From assembly GCA_016206565.1 (NCBI GenBank), contig JACQRG010000040.1, positions 1 through 20,625 of the forward strand: a DNA stretch of 20,625 bases. Reading direction: 5' to 3'. Both the position numbers and the translations under genes were made by a program. Origin of the DNA: Candidatus Omnitrophota bacterium. Lineage in GTDB: Bacteria; Omnitrophota; Gorgyraeia; Aquiviventales; Aquiviventaceae. The notes under the pieces were generated by a model that did no database searches, was not told where the DNA came from, and saw only the letters and a list, made by a program, of their open reading frames with translations. This document shows, piece by piece, positions 13,770 through 20,592 of the stretch; position 1 is the stretch's first letter, and every line of letters begins with the position of its first letter.

Positions 13770-15260
13770 CTACTCATTGTCTCCTGACAGCTCCCAGTAC
13801 TTGGCCCATTTGACCAGCTCGATCCAGGCATAGATCGCCGCAAACAGCAGGCCGTGGACCCCCTCGCGGAACCCCTGCTTGCGCACATAGCTCTTCCAGA
13901 ATGTCTTCCAGGGCCGGCGCGCCATCGTCCAGGCCAGGCGCCGGGCGGAGAGGCGCGGCAGCTCGCGGCGCATCTCCTGGGCCTGCAGCGAGGTGTAGCG
14001 GTTGTGCCGGCTGATGAAGGCGGCCAGGTCGTCGCAGGGATGGTGCTCGATGTCCGCCTCGAGCACGCCGATGGAGCCGCGGACGACCGGCCGCTCGTGC
14101 ACCTGCCCCACGTAGCGGACCGCGCCGCGCCGCACCAGGTTGGGCAGGTAATGATACCAGCCGCCGTGGCGCATGAAGCGCCCCATGAGGTAGCTCTTGC
14201 GGCGGAACTTAAACGCGTCGTGCGGCTGCGGGGCGGTGAGGAGGCGCTCCACCGCGGCGCGGAACGCCGGGGTCACCACGTCATCGGCGTCAATCTGCAG
14301 CACCCACTCGCCGCCGGCCGCCTCCAGGCCGAGGTTGCGCTCCTGCGCGAAGCTGCCCTCGAACGCGTGGGAGACGACCCGAGCACCGGCTTGCCGGCAG
14401 AGCTCCACGGTCCGGTCGGTGCTCAGGCCGTCCACGACGACGAGCTCGTCCGCCCAGGCCACGCTCTGGAGGCAGCGGCCGATGCGCGCCTCCTCGTTCT
14501 TCGTCAGGATGACGACCGATAACCGCGCGCGCGGGCTCACGGGATGATTTCCAGGTTCCAGTACGGATGCTCCCGCAAAACCTCGGGCGGCACAGAGCCG
14601 GGCCAGTTGCGAGAGATACGCCCACATCGGCCGCGTGCTGAGCTTGCTCGCGCCGGCGCGGCGATCCACAAAGACGTAGGGCACTTCCGTTACCCGGCTG
14701 ATCCGCCCGCTGGCCAACAGCTCCAACAGAATCTTAAAACCCGATAGGCGCAACGCCCCGCTCTCGATGACGCGGCGCTGACACACGAAATAGCCGGAGC
14801 TCGCATCCCGCACGCGGGTCAGCGGCTGAGCCAAGACATTGGCCATGCGGGAGAGCCAGCGCCGATGCCAGGCCCAGCCCTCGACCCCCCCGCCCTTCAC
14901 GTAGCGGCTGGCGATCGCAAGGTCGCAGCCGTCATGCACGGCGCCCGCCAACACCGGCAACAGCTCCGGCGGGTGGCTTAAATCCGCATCCATCACGCCG
15001 ATGAGATCGCCCTGAGCGTGCCGCACGCCGTCGAGGACCGCGCCGGCCAGATCCCGCCGGCCCTGGCGCTTCACGACCCGCCCCAGGGCGCGCTGTTGCA
15101 GCAGGCCCTCGGCCAGCTCTGCGGTGCCGTCCGGCGAGGCGTCGTCCACGATCAGCACCTCCAGCGGCTCGCGCAGGATCTTACGCACCGTTGCCAGGCG
15201 CGCGAGCAGCGGCTCCACGTTGGGCCGCTCGTTATAGGTCGGAATGATGACGCTTACCAT
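13770..15260 (-). CDS. Fused double family 2 glycosyltransferase (DPM-like + WaaE/KdtX-like)
   Basis: The 496-aa protein joins two complete GT2 modules. Residues 1 to about 235 resemble polyprenyl-phosphate sugar synthases of the dolichol-phosphate-mannose type: SVIIPTYNERPNVEPLL, VDDASPDGT (38-46), DADLSHPPELL (91-101), SSGYFVCQR. They lack the C-terminal membrane segments some relatives have. Residues 247-496 resemble WaaE/KdtX transferases acting on inner lipopolysaccharide core: LSVVILTKNEEARIGRCLQS, VVDGLSTDRT (275-284), DADD (324-327) and a basic C-terminus. Related WaaE-type enzymes are single-module, as at 16423-17223. A GTG at the junction (Val241) could be a second internal start. 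The start at 15260 gives the standard GT2 beginning. Its stop codon is completed by the adjacent mobile element. Confidence 0.85.
   Translation of the reverse strand: MVSVIIPTYNERPNVEPLLARLATVRKILREPLEVLIVDDASPDGTAELAEGLLQQRALGRVVKRQGRRDLAGAVLDGVRHAQGDLIGVMDADLSHPPELLPVLAGAVHDGCDLAIASRYVKGGGVEGWAWHRRWLSRMANVLAQPLTRVRDASSGYFVCQRRVIESGALRLSGFKILLELLASGRISRVTEVPYVFVDRRAGASKLSTRPMWAYLSQLARLCAARGFAGASVLEPGNHPVSPRARLSVVILTKNEEARIGRCLQSVAWADELVVVDGLSTDRTVELCRQAGARVVSHAFEGSFAQERNLGLEAAGGEWVLQIDADDVVTPAFRAAVERLLTAPQPHDAFKFRRKSYLMGRFMRHGGWYHYLPNLVRRGAVRYVGQVHERPVVRGSIGVLEADIEHHPCDDLAAFISRHNRYTSLQAQEMRRELPRLSARRLAWTMARRPWKTFWKSYVRKQGFREGVHGLLFAAIYAWIELVKWAKYWELSGDNE
13771..13775 (+). repeat. Right copy of 5-bp target-site duplication
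   Basis: TACTC. On the minus strand it reads GAGTA, the last sense codon plus the first two bases of the stop codon of the fused glycosyltransferase; the third base of that stop comes from the element. Confidence 0.7.
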
Positions 15261-15276
15261 CGCGCCATGCTAGAAT
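15247..15276 (+). promoter_or_regulatory. Promoter of the GT87 gene, in a 24-base divergent gap
   Basis: The plus strand has ATGACG (15247-15252), an 18-base spacer and TAGAAT (15271-15276, 5 of 6 matches). The ATG at 15285 follows eight bases later with no ribosome binding site, implying a leaderless transcript. On the other strand TAGCAT (15272-15267) overlaps it and lies six bases before the divergent ATG at 15260, so one short stretch may serve both directions. The -35 is weak and lies inside the divergent gene. Confidence 0.45.
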
Positions 15277-15284
15277 GCGCCGTC

Positions 15285-16505
15285 ATGTTTCCCGTCTGGT
15301 TGGCCGCCCTCGGCCTGGCCTTGTGGGCCCGTTTTGCCGGGCATTTCCTCAGAGAAACCCCGTTCCTGATGGACCTTGACCTCTTCCAGCGGCTCGGAAC
15401 CCGGATTCTGAGCGGCCAAGCGCACGCGCTGTATGCCCCGGCCGGATCCGACCAGGCCCTCTTCAAGTACGGGCCGTGCTGGGCGCTGCCGCTGCCGCCG
15501 CTTTCCTGGATGACCCACCAGGCCGCCGCGGTGCTGTGGGCCAGCCTGACGGTTGCCTTTGTGCTCGGCGTATTTCTCTGCGGCGTGCGGCTCGGCCGCT
15601 TCATCGGGCTGAAGCCCAGCGGCGCCCTCGCGGTGGCGGCGGTGCTGCTGGTCGTCCGCCCCCTGACCGAAGAGTTCCTCGTCGGGCAAACCAACGTCCT
15701 CTGGGGGCTGCTCACGACCGCCGCGCTGCTGTGGCGGCTCAAGGGTCGCTCCTGGCCGGCCGCCGCCCTGCTGGCTTTGGCCATTTCCCTGAAATTGCCC
15801 GCCCTGCTCTTTGCGCTCTACCTGGCCGCGCGCCGCGAATGGAAGCTGCTGGCCCGCACCGGGCTGTGCTTCCTGGCCTTCAACGGCGCCGCCGCCCTGT
15901 TGTTCTTGCCCCGGCAGCCGCTCCAGCTGTTTTTCGACTGGGGAGCAGCGCTGTGCGCCACCGCACCGGCCCGGGCGTTCGAAATCGGCAGCCAGTCGCT
16001 GCTAGCACTTGCCGGGCGGTTGCTGCGCGACGACGGCTACGGTCTGAACCTGCTCGCCCTGCCGGACGGCGCAGTCGCCGCGGCCGCGCTCGCACTCGAG
16101 GCCGCCCTGTTCGGGCTGCTGCTGCGGTATCCCCCGGCGCAGGCATCCGGGCCGCGGCGCGAGCTGGCGGACTGGGCGATCCTGACAACCATGATGGTGG
16201 TGTTCTCACCAACCTGCTGGGTCGCCACCTACAGCGCGCTGCTCTTCCCGGTCTGGCTTGCTCTCGCACTCGTGGCCGCGCACTGGCGCGCCGCCCTGCG
16301 CAGTCCCGCCGTGATCATCGGCTTCGCCTTGACGCTGGCCCTGAGCGAAATGACCCACTCCGGCTTCTGGAAGCTGGTCGGCTTGCGGTACTTCAAGGGC
16401 GAGTCGTACGTGTATCTGGTCTTCATGATCTTGCCGCTGCTGGGGCTCTCGCTGGGCTGGCTGCTCTGGCAGCTTGCGTCGCTTCCACGTACTTCGCGTA
16501 GCTGA
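15285..16505 (+). CDS. GT87/DUF2029 family membrane mannosyltransferase-like protein
   Basis: This is the only plus-strand gene. The 406-aa product has about ten hydrophobic segments and the layout of GT-C fold GT87 proteins, which use polyprenyl-phosphate sugars: an early acidic MDLDLFQR loop, LFKYGPCWALPLPPL, the LVGQTNVLWGLL motif (family GQxN), AISLKLPALLFALYL, and a late SPTCWVATYSALL segment. The start at 15285 is preferred over the in-frame ATG at 15267, because 15267 lies upstream of the putative -10 box. A polyprenyl-phosphate sugar donor could be made by the N-terminal module of the divergent fused glycosyltransferase. Its last 83 bases overlap the end of the convergent gene; the overlap encodes the final membrane segment and a short basic tail. 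Substrate unknown. Confidence 0.8.
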   Translation: MFPVWLAALGLALWARFAGHFLRETPFLMDLDLFQRLGTRILSGQAHALYAPAGSDQALFKYGPCWALPLPPLSWMTHQAAAVLWASLTVAFVLGVFLCGVRLGRFIGLKPSGALAVAAVLLVVRPLTEEFLVGQTNVLWGLLTTAALLWRLKGRSWPAAALLALAISLKLPALLFALYLAARREWKLLARTGLCFLAFNGAAALLFLPRQPLQLFFDWGAALCATAPARAFEIGSQSLLALAGRLLRDDGYGLNLLALPDGAVAAAALALEAALFGLLLRYPPAQASGPRRELADWAILTTMMVVFSPTCWVATYSALLFPVWLALALVAAHWRAALRSPAVIIGFALTLALSEMTHSGFWKLVGLRYFKGESYVYLVFMILPLLGLSLGWLLWQLASLPRTSRS

Positions 16506-17223
16506 GGAGCTGGTACGCCGAGGCGAACCAGGCCACGACGAAGCCCAGCACGCCGTCGCGGTAGCCCCGCTTCGAAATAAAGCTCCTGAAGAACCGGTCC
16601 GCCGCGCGCCGCAGCGCCTTGCCCAGCGTCACCGTGCGGCCGTCCTGCACCCACTTGCGCGCCTCCAGGGTGGTCTGCCGGTTCATCTTCTCGACGAAGT
16701 CGCTCAAATCCCGGTAGGAATAGTGCAGCAGGTCGTGCCGCAGCTGCCCGCAGGACGCGTCGGAGAGGGCGCGCGGATGGACCGAGGCCTCCTCCCACCG
16801 GAACACGGAGCGCTTGAAGAGCTTCAGCTGGGCGCTGGGGTACCAGCCGCCGTGGCGCACCCAGCGCGCGCCGATGAAGTTGCGCCGCGGGATCGCGTAG
16901 GTCCCGTGCTGCGGGCCGTCGCGGAAGAGCCGCCGCAGCTCTTCGGCCAGCTCGGGCGTGACCCGCTCGTCGGCGTCCAGGCTGAGGATCCACTCGTGCC
17001 GCGCCTGCTCGGCGGCCCAGTTGCGGTGGCGGCCCTCGATGTCCATGCGCCGGCGCAGGACCCGCGCGCCCAGGGACTGCGCGACGGCCGCGGTGTCGTC
17101 GGCGCTCTCGTCGTCCACCACGAGCACCTCATCGGCCCACGGCACGCTGCCCAGGCAGTCGCGGATGCGCCCGGACTCGTTCTTGGTCAGGATCACGATG
17201 GAGAGCGGGATTTTGCCTTCCAT
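16423..17223 (-). CDS. WaaE/KdtX-like family 2 glycosyltransferase
   Basis: The 266-aa protein is a single GT2 domain of the group that adds a sugar to inner core lipopolysaccharide or similar envelope glycans. It has LSIVILTKNESGRIRDCLGS (7-26), VVDDESADDT (35-44), the donor/metal motif DADER (83-87) and the conserved HGGWYPSAQLKLFKR stretch (124-138), followed by a Cys/His region and the SFISKRGYRDGVLGF segment near 214-228, usual in this subgroup. The Ala/Arg-rich tail after about 249 lies antisense to the last membrane segment of the GT87 gene and may be dispensable. The start lies inside the upstream glycosyltransferase gene (31-base overlap). Donor and acceptor cannot be determined. Confidence 0.85.
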   Translation of the reverse strand: MEGKIPLSIVILTKNESGRIRDCLGSVPWADEVLVVDDESADDTAAVAQSLGARVLRRRMDIEGRHRNWAAEQARHEWILSLDADERVTPELAEELRRLFRDGPQHGTYAIPRRNFIGARWVRHGGWYPSAQLKLFKRSVFRWEEASVHPRALSDASCGQLRHDLLHYSYRDLSDFVEKMNRQTTLEARKWVQDGRTVTLGKALRRAADRFFRSFISKRGYRDGVLGFVVAWFASAYQLLSYAKYVEATQAARAASPARAPAAARS

Positions 17224-18314
17224 ACCGTCGTCAGTTGCTCCAGGTCAGATTCCGGCACCACCGTCGCGCGGTGCCACCAGGCGAGCGCCCCCATGGCGCT
17301 CGCCCACCGCGCGTCCGGTGCGACAATGATATCAAAGGGTTTCTTGCGGCGCTTCAAGATCTGCCCGGCGGCGGCTAGCCGGACGGCGCGCGCCGGCACC
17401 GGACGCCAGTGGACGTCCGAGTGGTGATGCAGCCCGGCCGACCGAAAGAGCGCGGCCGCGTCCATGGCCGCCGGCAGCGGCGAGAGCACGTAGACATGGT
17501 TGCGCCGCCTTGCCCAGGAGAGCAGCTGCTCCAGCCAGGCTTGCAGCTCTTGCGAGCCGGGCGCCGGCGCCTGGAACCTCGGCCAGACGATGCGCAGGCG
17601 CTTGCCCCATCGCCGGTCGCACCAGCGCTGGTTGCGCGCGAAGAGCGCCTCGCGCTCCGGCACATGCCGCACGCTGGCATGCTCCTCGTGGTGGACGTAC
17701 GCGCCCTCGGCCACGACGCACCGGAAGCCCGCGGCCTGCGCGCGCAGCGAGAAGTCCTCGTCCTCAAAAAACGCGCGCTCCACCTCTTCGCTTAGCAGGC
17801 CCACGCGCTCCAGCACCTCGCGCTTGATGAGCAGGCAAAACCCGATGCTCATGCCGACCTCGGAGTACTCCCCGTGCCGGCGCCGCAGCCGCGCGAGGTA
17901 CTCCGCTGACGACATCCCTTTCGGTGGCCGGTGGCCGAAGGTGTTGCTGGCCGGGTTGACCAGGCCGACGTCGGGGTGTGCTTGCGCCACCGCAAGCATC
18001 TCCTCGAGCCACCCCGGCGTAAAGCGCAGGTCGTTGTTCAGCAGACAGGCGTAGGGCGCCCTGGAGGCGCGCAGTCCTCGGTTCATGCCCCTGGGGAAGC
18101 CCTCGTTGCGCTCGTTCTGCAGCAGGACGACCTCGCGGATGGCGCCGCGCGGTGTGACCGACGCCAAGAAGGCGCGCGCGTCCGGTTCGCTGCCGTTGTC
18201 CACGAGGATCAGGCGGCATGGCGTCGCCGTGCACGCCACGAGGCTCTCCAAGCACGCCTGGGTAAGCGGAAGGTTGTTCCAACTCAGCAGGATCAGATCA
18301 CAGCGCAGGTCCAT
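17193..18314 (-). CDS. Family 2 glycosyltransferase (rhamnosyltransferase-like) with extra C-terminal region
   Basis: The start at 18314 gives MDLRCDLILLSWNN, the usual N-terminus; the frame remains open further upstream but overlaps the preceding gene. In the 373-aa product, residues 1 to about 235 form a GT2 domain of the O-antigen/rhamnosyl type: ILVDNGS (36-42), NEGFPRGMNRGL (70-81), LLNNDL (91-96, the metal-binding DxD equivalent), and FFEDEDFSLRAQAAG (182-196). Residues from about 260 (NHVYVLSPLPAAMDAAALF through the end) form an extra region that I do not recognise. AAGGA lies two bases before the ATG, closer than usual. It overlaps the CgeB-like gene by 17 bases and the next glycosyltransferase by 31. 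Confidence 0.85.
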   Translation of the reverse strand: MDLRCDLILLSWNNLPLTQACLESLVACTATPCRLILVDNGSEPDARAFLASVTPRGAIREVVLLQNERNEGFPRGMNRGLRASRAPYACLLNNDLRFTPGWLEEMLAVAQAHPDVGLVNPASNTFGHRPPKGMSSAEYLARLRRRHGEYSEVGMSIGFCLLIKREVLERVGLLSEEVERAFFEDEDFSLRAQAAGFRCVVAEGAYVHHEEHASVRHVPEREALFARNQRWCDRRWGKRLRIVWPRFQAPAPGSQELQAWLEQLLSWARRRNHVYVLSPLPAAMDAAALFRSAGLHHHSDVHWRPVPARAVRLAAAGQILKRRKKPFDIIVAPDARWASAMGALAWWHRATVVPESDLEQLTTVWKAKSRSPS

Positions 18315-19131
18315 GATCCTTGGCCGCCGCCAACACCTGCGCCAGCCGCTTGGCGTAGGTATGCTCCCGCCTGACCACCGCTGCTCCGGCCTGGGCGATC
18401 CGCCGCCGACCGGCCTCATCCGCAAGCCAGGCGTCCAGGCACGCGAACAGATCCTCAAGCCGCTGGTACGCAACGTAGTGCTCCCCTTCACGAAGGCCCA
18501 GGGAGGCCATCTCGTCTTGCGGCAGGGTGTTGGTCACCAGCAGCGCGCCGGCGGCCAGCACCTCGAAGACCCGCATGTTGATCTCGCCGCGGATGGAATA
18601 GTTGAAGCCGATCTTGCCCTGGGCGTACAGCGACAGGAGCTGGGTGTGCGGCGCCGTGCCGACATAACTGTTCGGATACCGTTCGCGGACGGCCTGGAGA
18701 ATGAACTTTCTCGGGTTGCCGCCGTCATGCCCGATGAAGACGACGTCCCACGGACCTCCACCGGGCCCAGGCTCCATCCAGGCGGGATCGCAGCCAAGCG
18801 GCACCCAGAGCGCTCCCGGCAAGCGCATCGCCGCAGCCCGCTGGGCGCAGCAGACCAAGTCGTAGCGGCGCGCCAGCGCACGGATGGACTGCCAGCTCCG
18901 TTTCAGGTGCGTGTCAATCGCATAGAAGACTCGCGGTCGCAACCGCTCCGGCAGGTCCACGGTGTATTCGCCGTGATCAACGCGCAGGTACAAGTCATAA
19001 CCGGACGGGATCTGCGGCGCGTTCCGCAGCCACCAGTGGTCGCACGCGATCCCCAGTTGCTGGCAGGCGCGCTCGAAGTAGACGCCGGTGGTGTCTGGCC
19101 GGACCTTATCAAAGACCAGGCACAGCCGCAT
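18298..19131 (-). CDS. CgeB-like glycosyltransferase (Glyco_trans_1_2 domain)
   Basis: The start at 19131 gives MRLCLVFDKVRPDTTGVYFE and a 277-aa protein; the frame upstream of it is antisense-like low-complexity sequence overlapping another gene. GGAGA seven bases before the ATG supports this start. The C-terminal half has the signature of the CgeB/Glyco_trans_1_2 group of GT-B transferases: VVFIGHDGG, GKIGFNYSIRGEINMRVFEVLAAGALLVTN, then a region rich in helices ending near HTYAKRLAQVL. The N-terminal half has YDLYLRVDHGEY and VFYAIDTHLKRSW, usual in this group. It shares one base with the stop of the small gene upstream. Role: probably surface glycan assembly; substrate unknown. Confidence 0.8.
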   Translation of the reverse strand: MRLCLVFDKVRPDTTGVYFERACQQLGIACDHWWLRNAPQIPSGYDLYLRVDHGEYTVDLPERLRPRVFYAIDTHLKRSWQSIRALARRYDLVCCAQRAAAMRLPGALWVPLGCDPAWMEPGPGGGPWDVVFIGHDGGNPRKFILQAVRERYPNSYVGTAPHTQLLSLYAQGKIGFNYSIRGEINMRVFEVLAAGALLVTNTLPQDEMASLGLREGEHYVAYQRLEDLFACLDAWLADEAGRRRIAQAGAAVVRREHTYAKRLAQVLAAAKDHGPAL

Positions 19132-19478
19132 CACGCCGTCTCCGCCGGGCCTCCCGGCCAGACCACCGTCGCGCCGGTCCACGCCGCCCATGGCCGCATC
19201 CGCCGCTGCGCGCGGGTGTTGTCCACCACCAGCGCCCCCAGCCGCCGCGTCACCCCCCACCTCACCAGCATCGCCCATGCCACCGGCCAGTACCATCGCC
19301 GCGGAATCCCCACCAGCCGCGTGCGGGCATCGAGCCCGAGCAGCCGGCGCACCGAAGGATCCACCGGTCCTTTGACCAAGTGCACGACTCGCCAGCCCCC
19401 GGGCAGAGACTTGGTGTGCTCCCGCGCGCCGTGCCAACCTTTTTCTACCAGTGAGAGGGCCAGGCGGGCGTCAGGCAT
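19131..19478 (-). CDS. Small conserved-looking protein of unknown function in glycan cluster
   Basis: This 115-aa product starts MPDARLALSLVEKGWHG at an ATG overlapping the heptosyltransferase stop by 8 bases; the longer frame to 19553 would run deep into that gene. It contains alternating hydrophobic strands and basic helices (WRVVHLVKGP, TRLVGIPRRWYWPVAWAMLVRWG, LGALVVDNTRAQRR, GATVVWPGG), compatible with a Rossmann-like alpha/beta fold of about half a glycosyltransferase domain. No catalytic motif is visible. Tight spacing on both sides argues that it is translated and works with the neighbouring glycosyltransferases, perhaps as an accessory subunit or as the remnant of a larger one. I do not recognise a family. 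Confidence 0.6.
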   Translation of the reverse strand: MPDARLALSLVEKGWHGAREHTKSLPGGWRVVHLVKGPVDPSVRRLLGLDARTRLVGIPRRWYWPVAWAMLVRWGVTRRLGALVVDNTRAQRRMRPWAAWTGATVVWPGGPAETA

Positions 19479-20592
19479 GTGCGCCGGCCTTCGTGGAGGC
19501 CGCGTCCTGCCACAACAGATCCTCGCAGGCCTCAATGACCTCCGATGGCTCAACGGTCGTCAGGCAGGCCCGCTCGTAGGGACACGGCGGCAGCTTGAAC
19601 CGGTGATAGCACGGCCGACACGGCAGGTTGCCCTTGCAAATGACGCGGTGACGCGCCGCATCCAGCGGATAGGGGCCGTAGACCGTGGGATCCACCGGTC
19701 CGAACACGGAGACCGTCCGCACGCCGCGGCTGACCGCCAAGTGCAGCGGCCCGCCGTCGTTGCACACGACGAGGTGAAGGTGGCTGAGCAGCGCGATGAA
19801 CTGGCCCAGCGTGGTCTGGCCGCTGACGTCAACGGCCGGCATCGCCATGCGCTGGCGCAGCGCGGCGCAGGCCGACGCATCCACCGCCTCCCCGAACAGG
19901 AGCACCCTGGCCTGGTGGCGCGTGGCCAGCGCGTCGCCCACCGCGGCAAAGTTCTCCAGCCCCCACCGGCGGTACGGCGCATCAATCCCCCAGCTGGCCC
20001 CGCCGGCCGGCACGATTCCGATGAGGCAGCGCTCATCCTGCAACCCGCGCTGCCGCAGCCAGGTGCGGGCCCAGGCTTCATCCTCGTTGGAAATCTGCAG
20101 GCTCAGCGAGCTCTCCCGCGCATGGATGCCGATGAATGCCAGCAGCTTGGCATGGTATTCCACCACATGGTGGTTGTGGTAGCCGTCAATCGCCAGCCGC
20201 TCGGTTAGAAAGCGGCCGCGGCGCCGGTAATCAAATCCGACACGCCGCCGCACCCCGAGCAGCCTGAGCACAAGGCTATAGCGTTCGCCCAGCGAGAGGT
20301 CAATCGCCAGGTCGAAGCGCGCTTGCCGTAGCTGACGCAGCAGGCGCGCCATCTGGCGCAGCCCCTGCCGGCGCGACGCGCGCCAGCACTGGAGCAGCTC
20401 ATCCTTCTCATAGACCACCAGATTGTTCAAATCAGGGTCATGCCGCAACATGCCTTCGGTGCGTCGGTTGCACAGGTACACGATCGCGCTGCGCGGGAAG
20501 GCCCGGCGCACCGCCCGGATGAGCGGCAGCGTGAAGAGCACGTCCCCAATCCCAAAAGGATTGACGATGAGAATCCGCTCCGGCCTGCTCAT
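19471..20592 (-). CDS. Lipopolysaccharide heptosyltransferase family (GT9, RfaF/WaaF-like)
   Basis: GT9 enzymes add heptose or related sugars from ADP-heptose to the inner core of lipopolysaccharide on the cytoplasmic face of the inner membrane. The 373-aa protein has the N-terminal RILIVNPFGIGDVLFTLPLI (6-25), FDLAIDLS, VGFDYRRRGRFLT, a mid-protein IGIVPAGGASWG, and the nucleotide-sugar motif CNDGGPLHLAVSRGV followed by SVFGPVDPTVYGPYP. A C-terminal cysteine-rich stretch (CRPCYHRFKLPPCPY) matches the one seen near the end of RfaF proteins. The start overlaps a TGA in another frame as ATGA. Length is normal. Which heptose position, or whether another sugar, cannot be read from sequence. Confidence 0.9.
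   Translation of the reverse strand: MSRPERILIVNPFGIGDVLFTLPLIRAVRRAFPRSAIVYLCNRRTEGMLRHDPDLNNLVVYEKDELLQCWRASRRQGLRQMARLLRQLRQARFDLAIDLSLGERYSLVLRLLGVRRRVGFDYRRRGRFLTERLAIDGYHNHHVVEYHAKLLAFIGIHARESSLSLQISNEDEAWARTWLRQRGLQDERCLIGIVPAGGASWGIDAPYRRWGLENFAAVGDALATRHQARVLLFGEAVDASACAALRQRMAMPAVDVSGQTTLGQFIALLSHLHLVVCNDGGPLHLAVSRGVRTVSVFGPVDPTVYGPYPLDAARHRVICKGNLPCRPCYHRFKLPPCPYERACLTTVEPSEVIEACEDLLWQDAASTKAGAHA

Larger units (their letters stand above)
13311..13770. mobile_element. 460-bp non-autonomous mobile element (MITE-like), cloverleaf-forming
   Basis: This stretch between two genes has no credible coding region; open frames across it exist only because it is GC-rich. Its ends are a perfect 13-bp inverted repeat, TGGGCGGGTCCTG (13314-13326) and its complement (13755-13767), set three bases inside a direct repeat TACTC on each side. 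Further in, CCCGGCTCGCTCAG (13342-13355) pairs perfectly with 13709-13722. Three internal arms follow: 13356-13476, 13477-13587 and 13603-13688, each closed by a 9-11 bp stem and containing nested hairpins. Removing the element and one TACTC copy restores an in-frame TAA at the same codon of the neighbouring glycosyltransferase. No transposase is encoded, so it would need one in trans. A structured non-coding RNA is the main alternative. Confidence 0.7.

Noticed and set aside
13311..13770. Integron attC site or cassette
   Set aside because: The palindromic form is suggestive, but it is much longer than a usual attC, and I see no core-site pattern and no integrase. A TACTC direct repeat outside inverted ends fits a transposon-like insertion better.
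13291..13833. A 180-aa open frame on the plus strand across the non-coding region, and shorter ones on the minus strand
   Set aside because: The sequence is GC-rich and built from inverted repeats, so stops are scarce in every frame. The translations are Arg/Pro/Ala-rich with no motif, and no ribosome binding site precedes them.
18085..20208. A 707-aa plus-strand open frame
   Set aside because: It is antisense to the CgeB-like, small unknown and heptosyltransferase genes and shows no recognisable domain.
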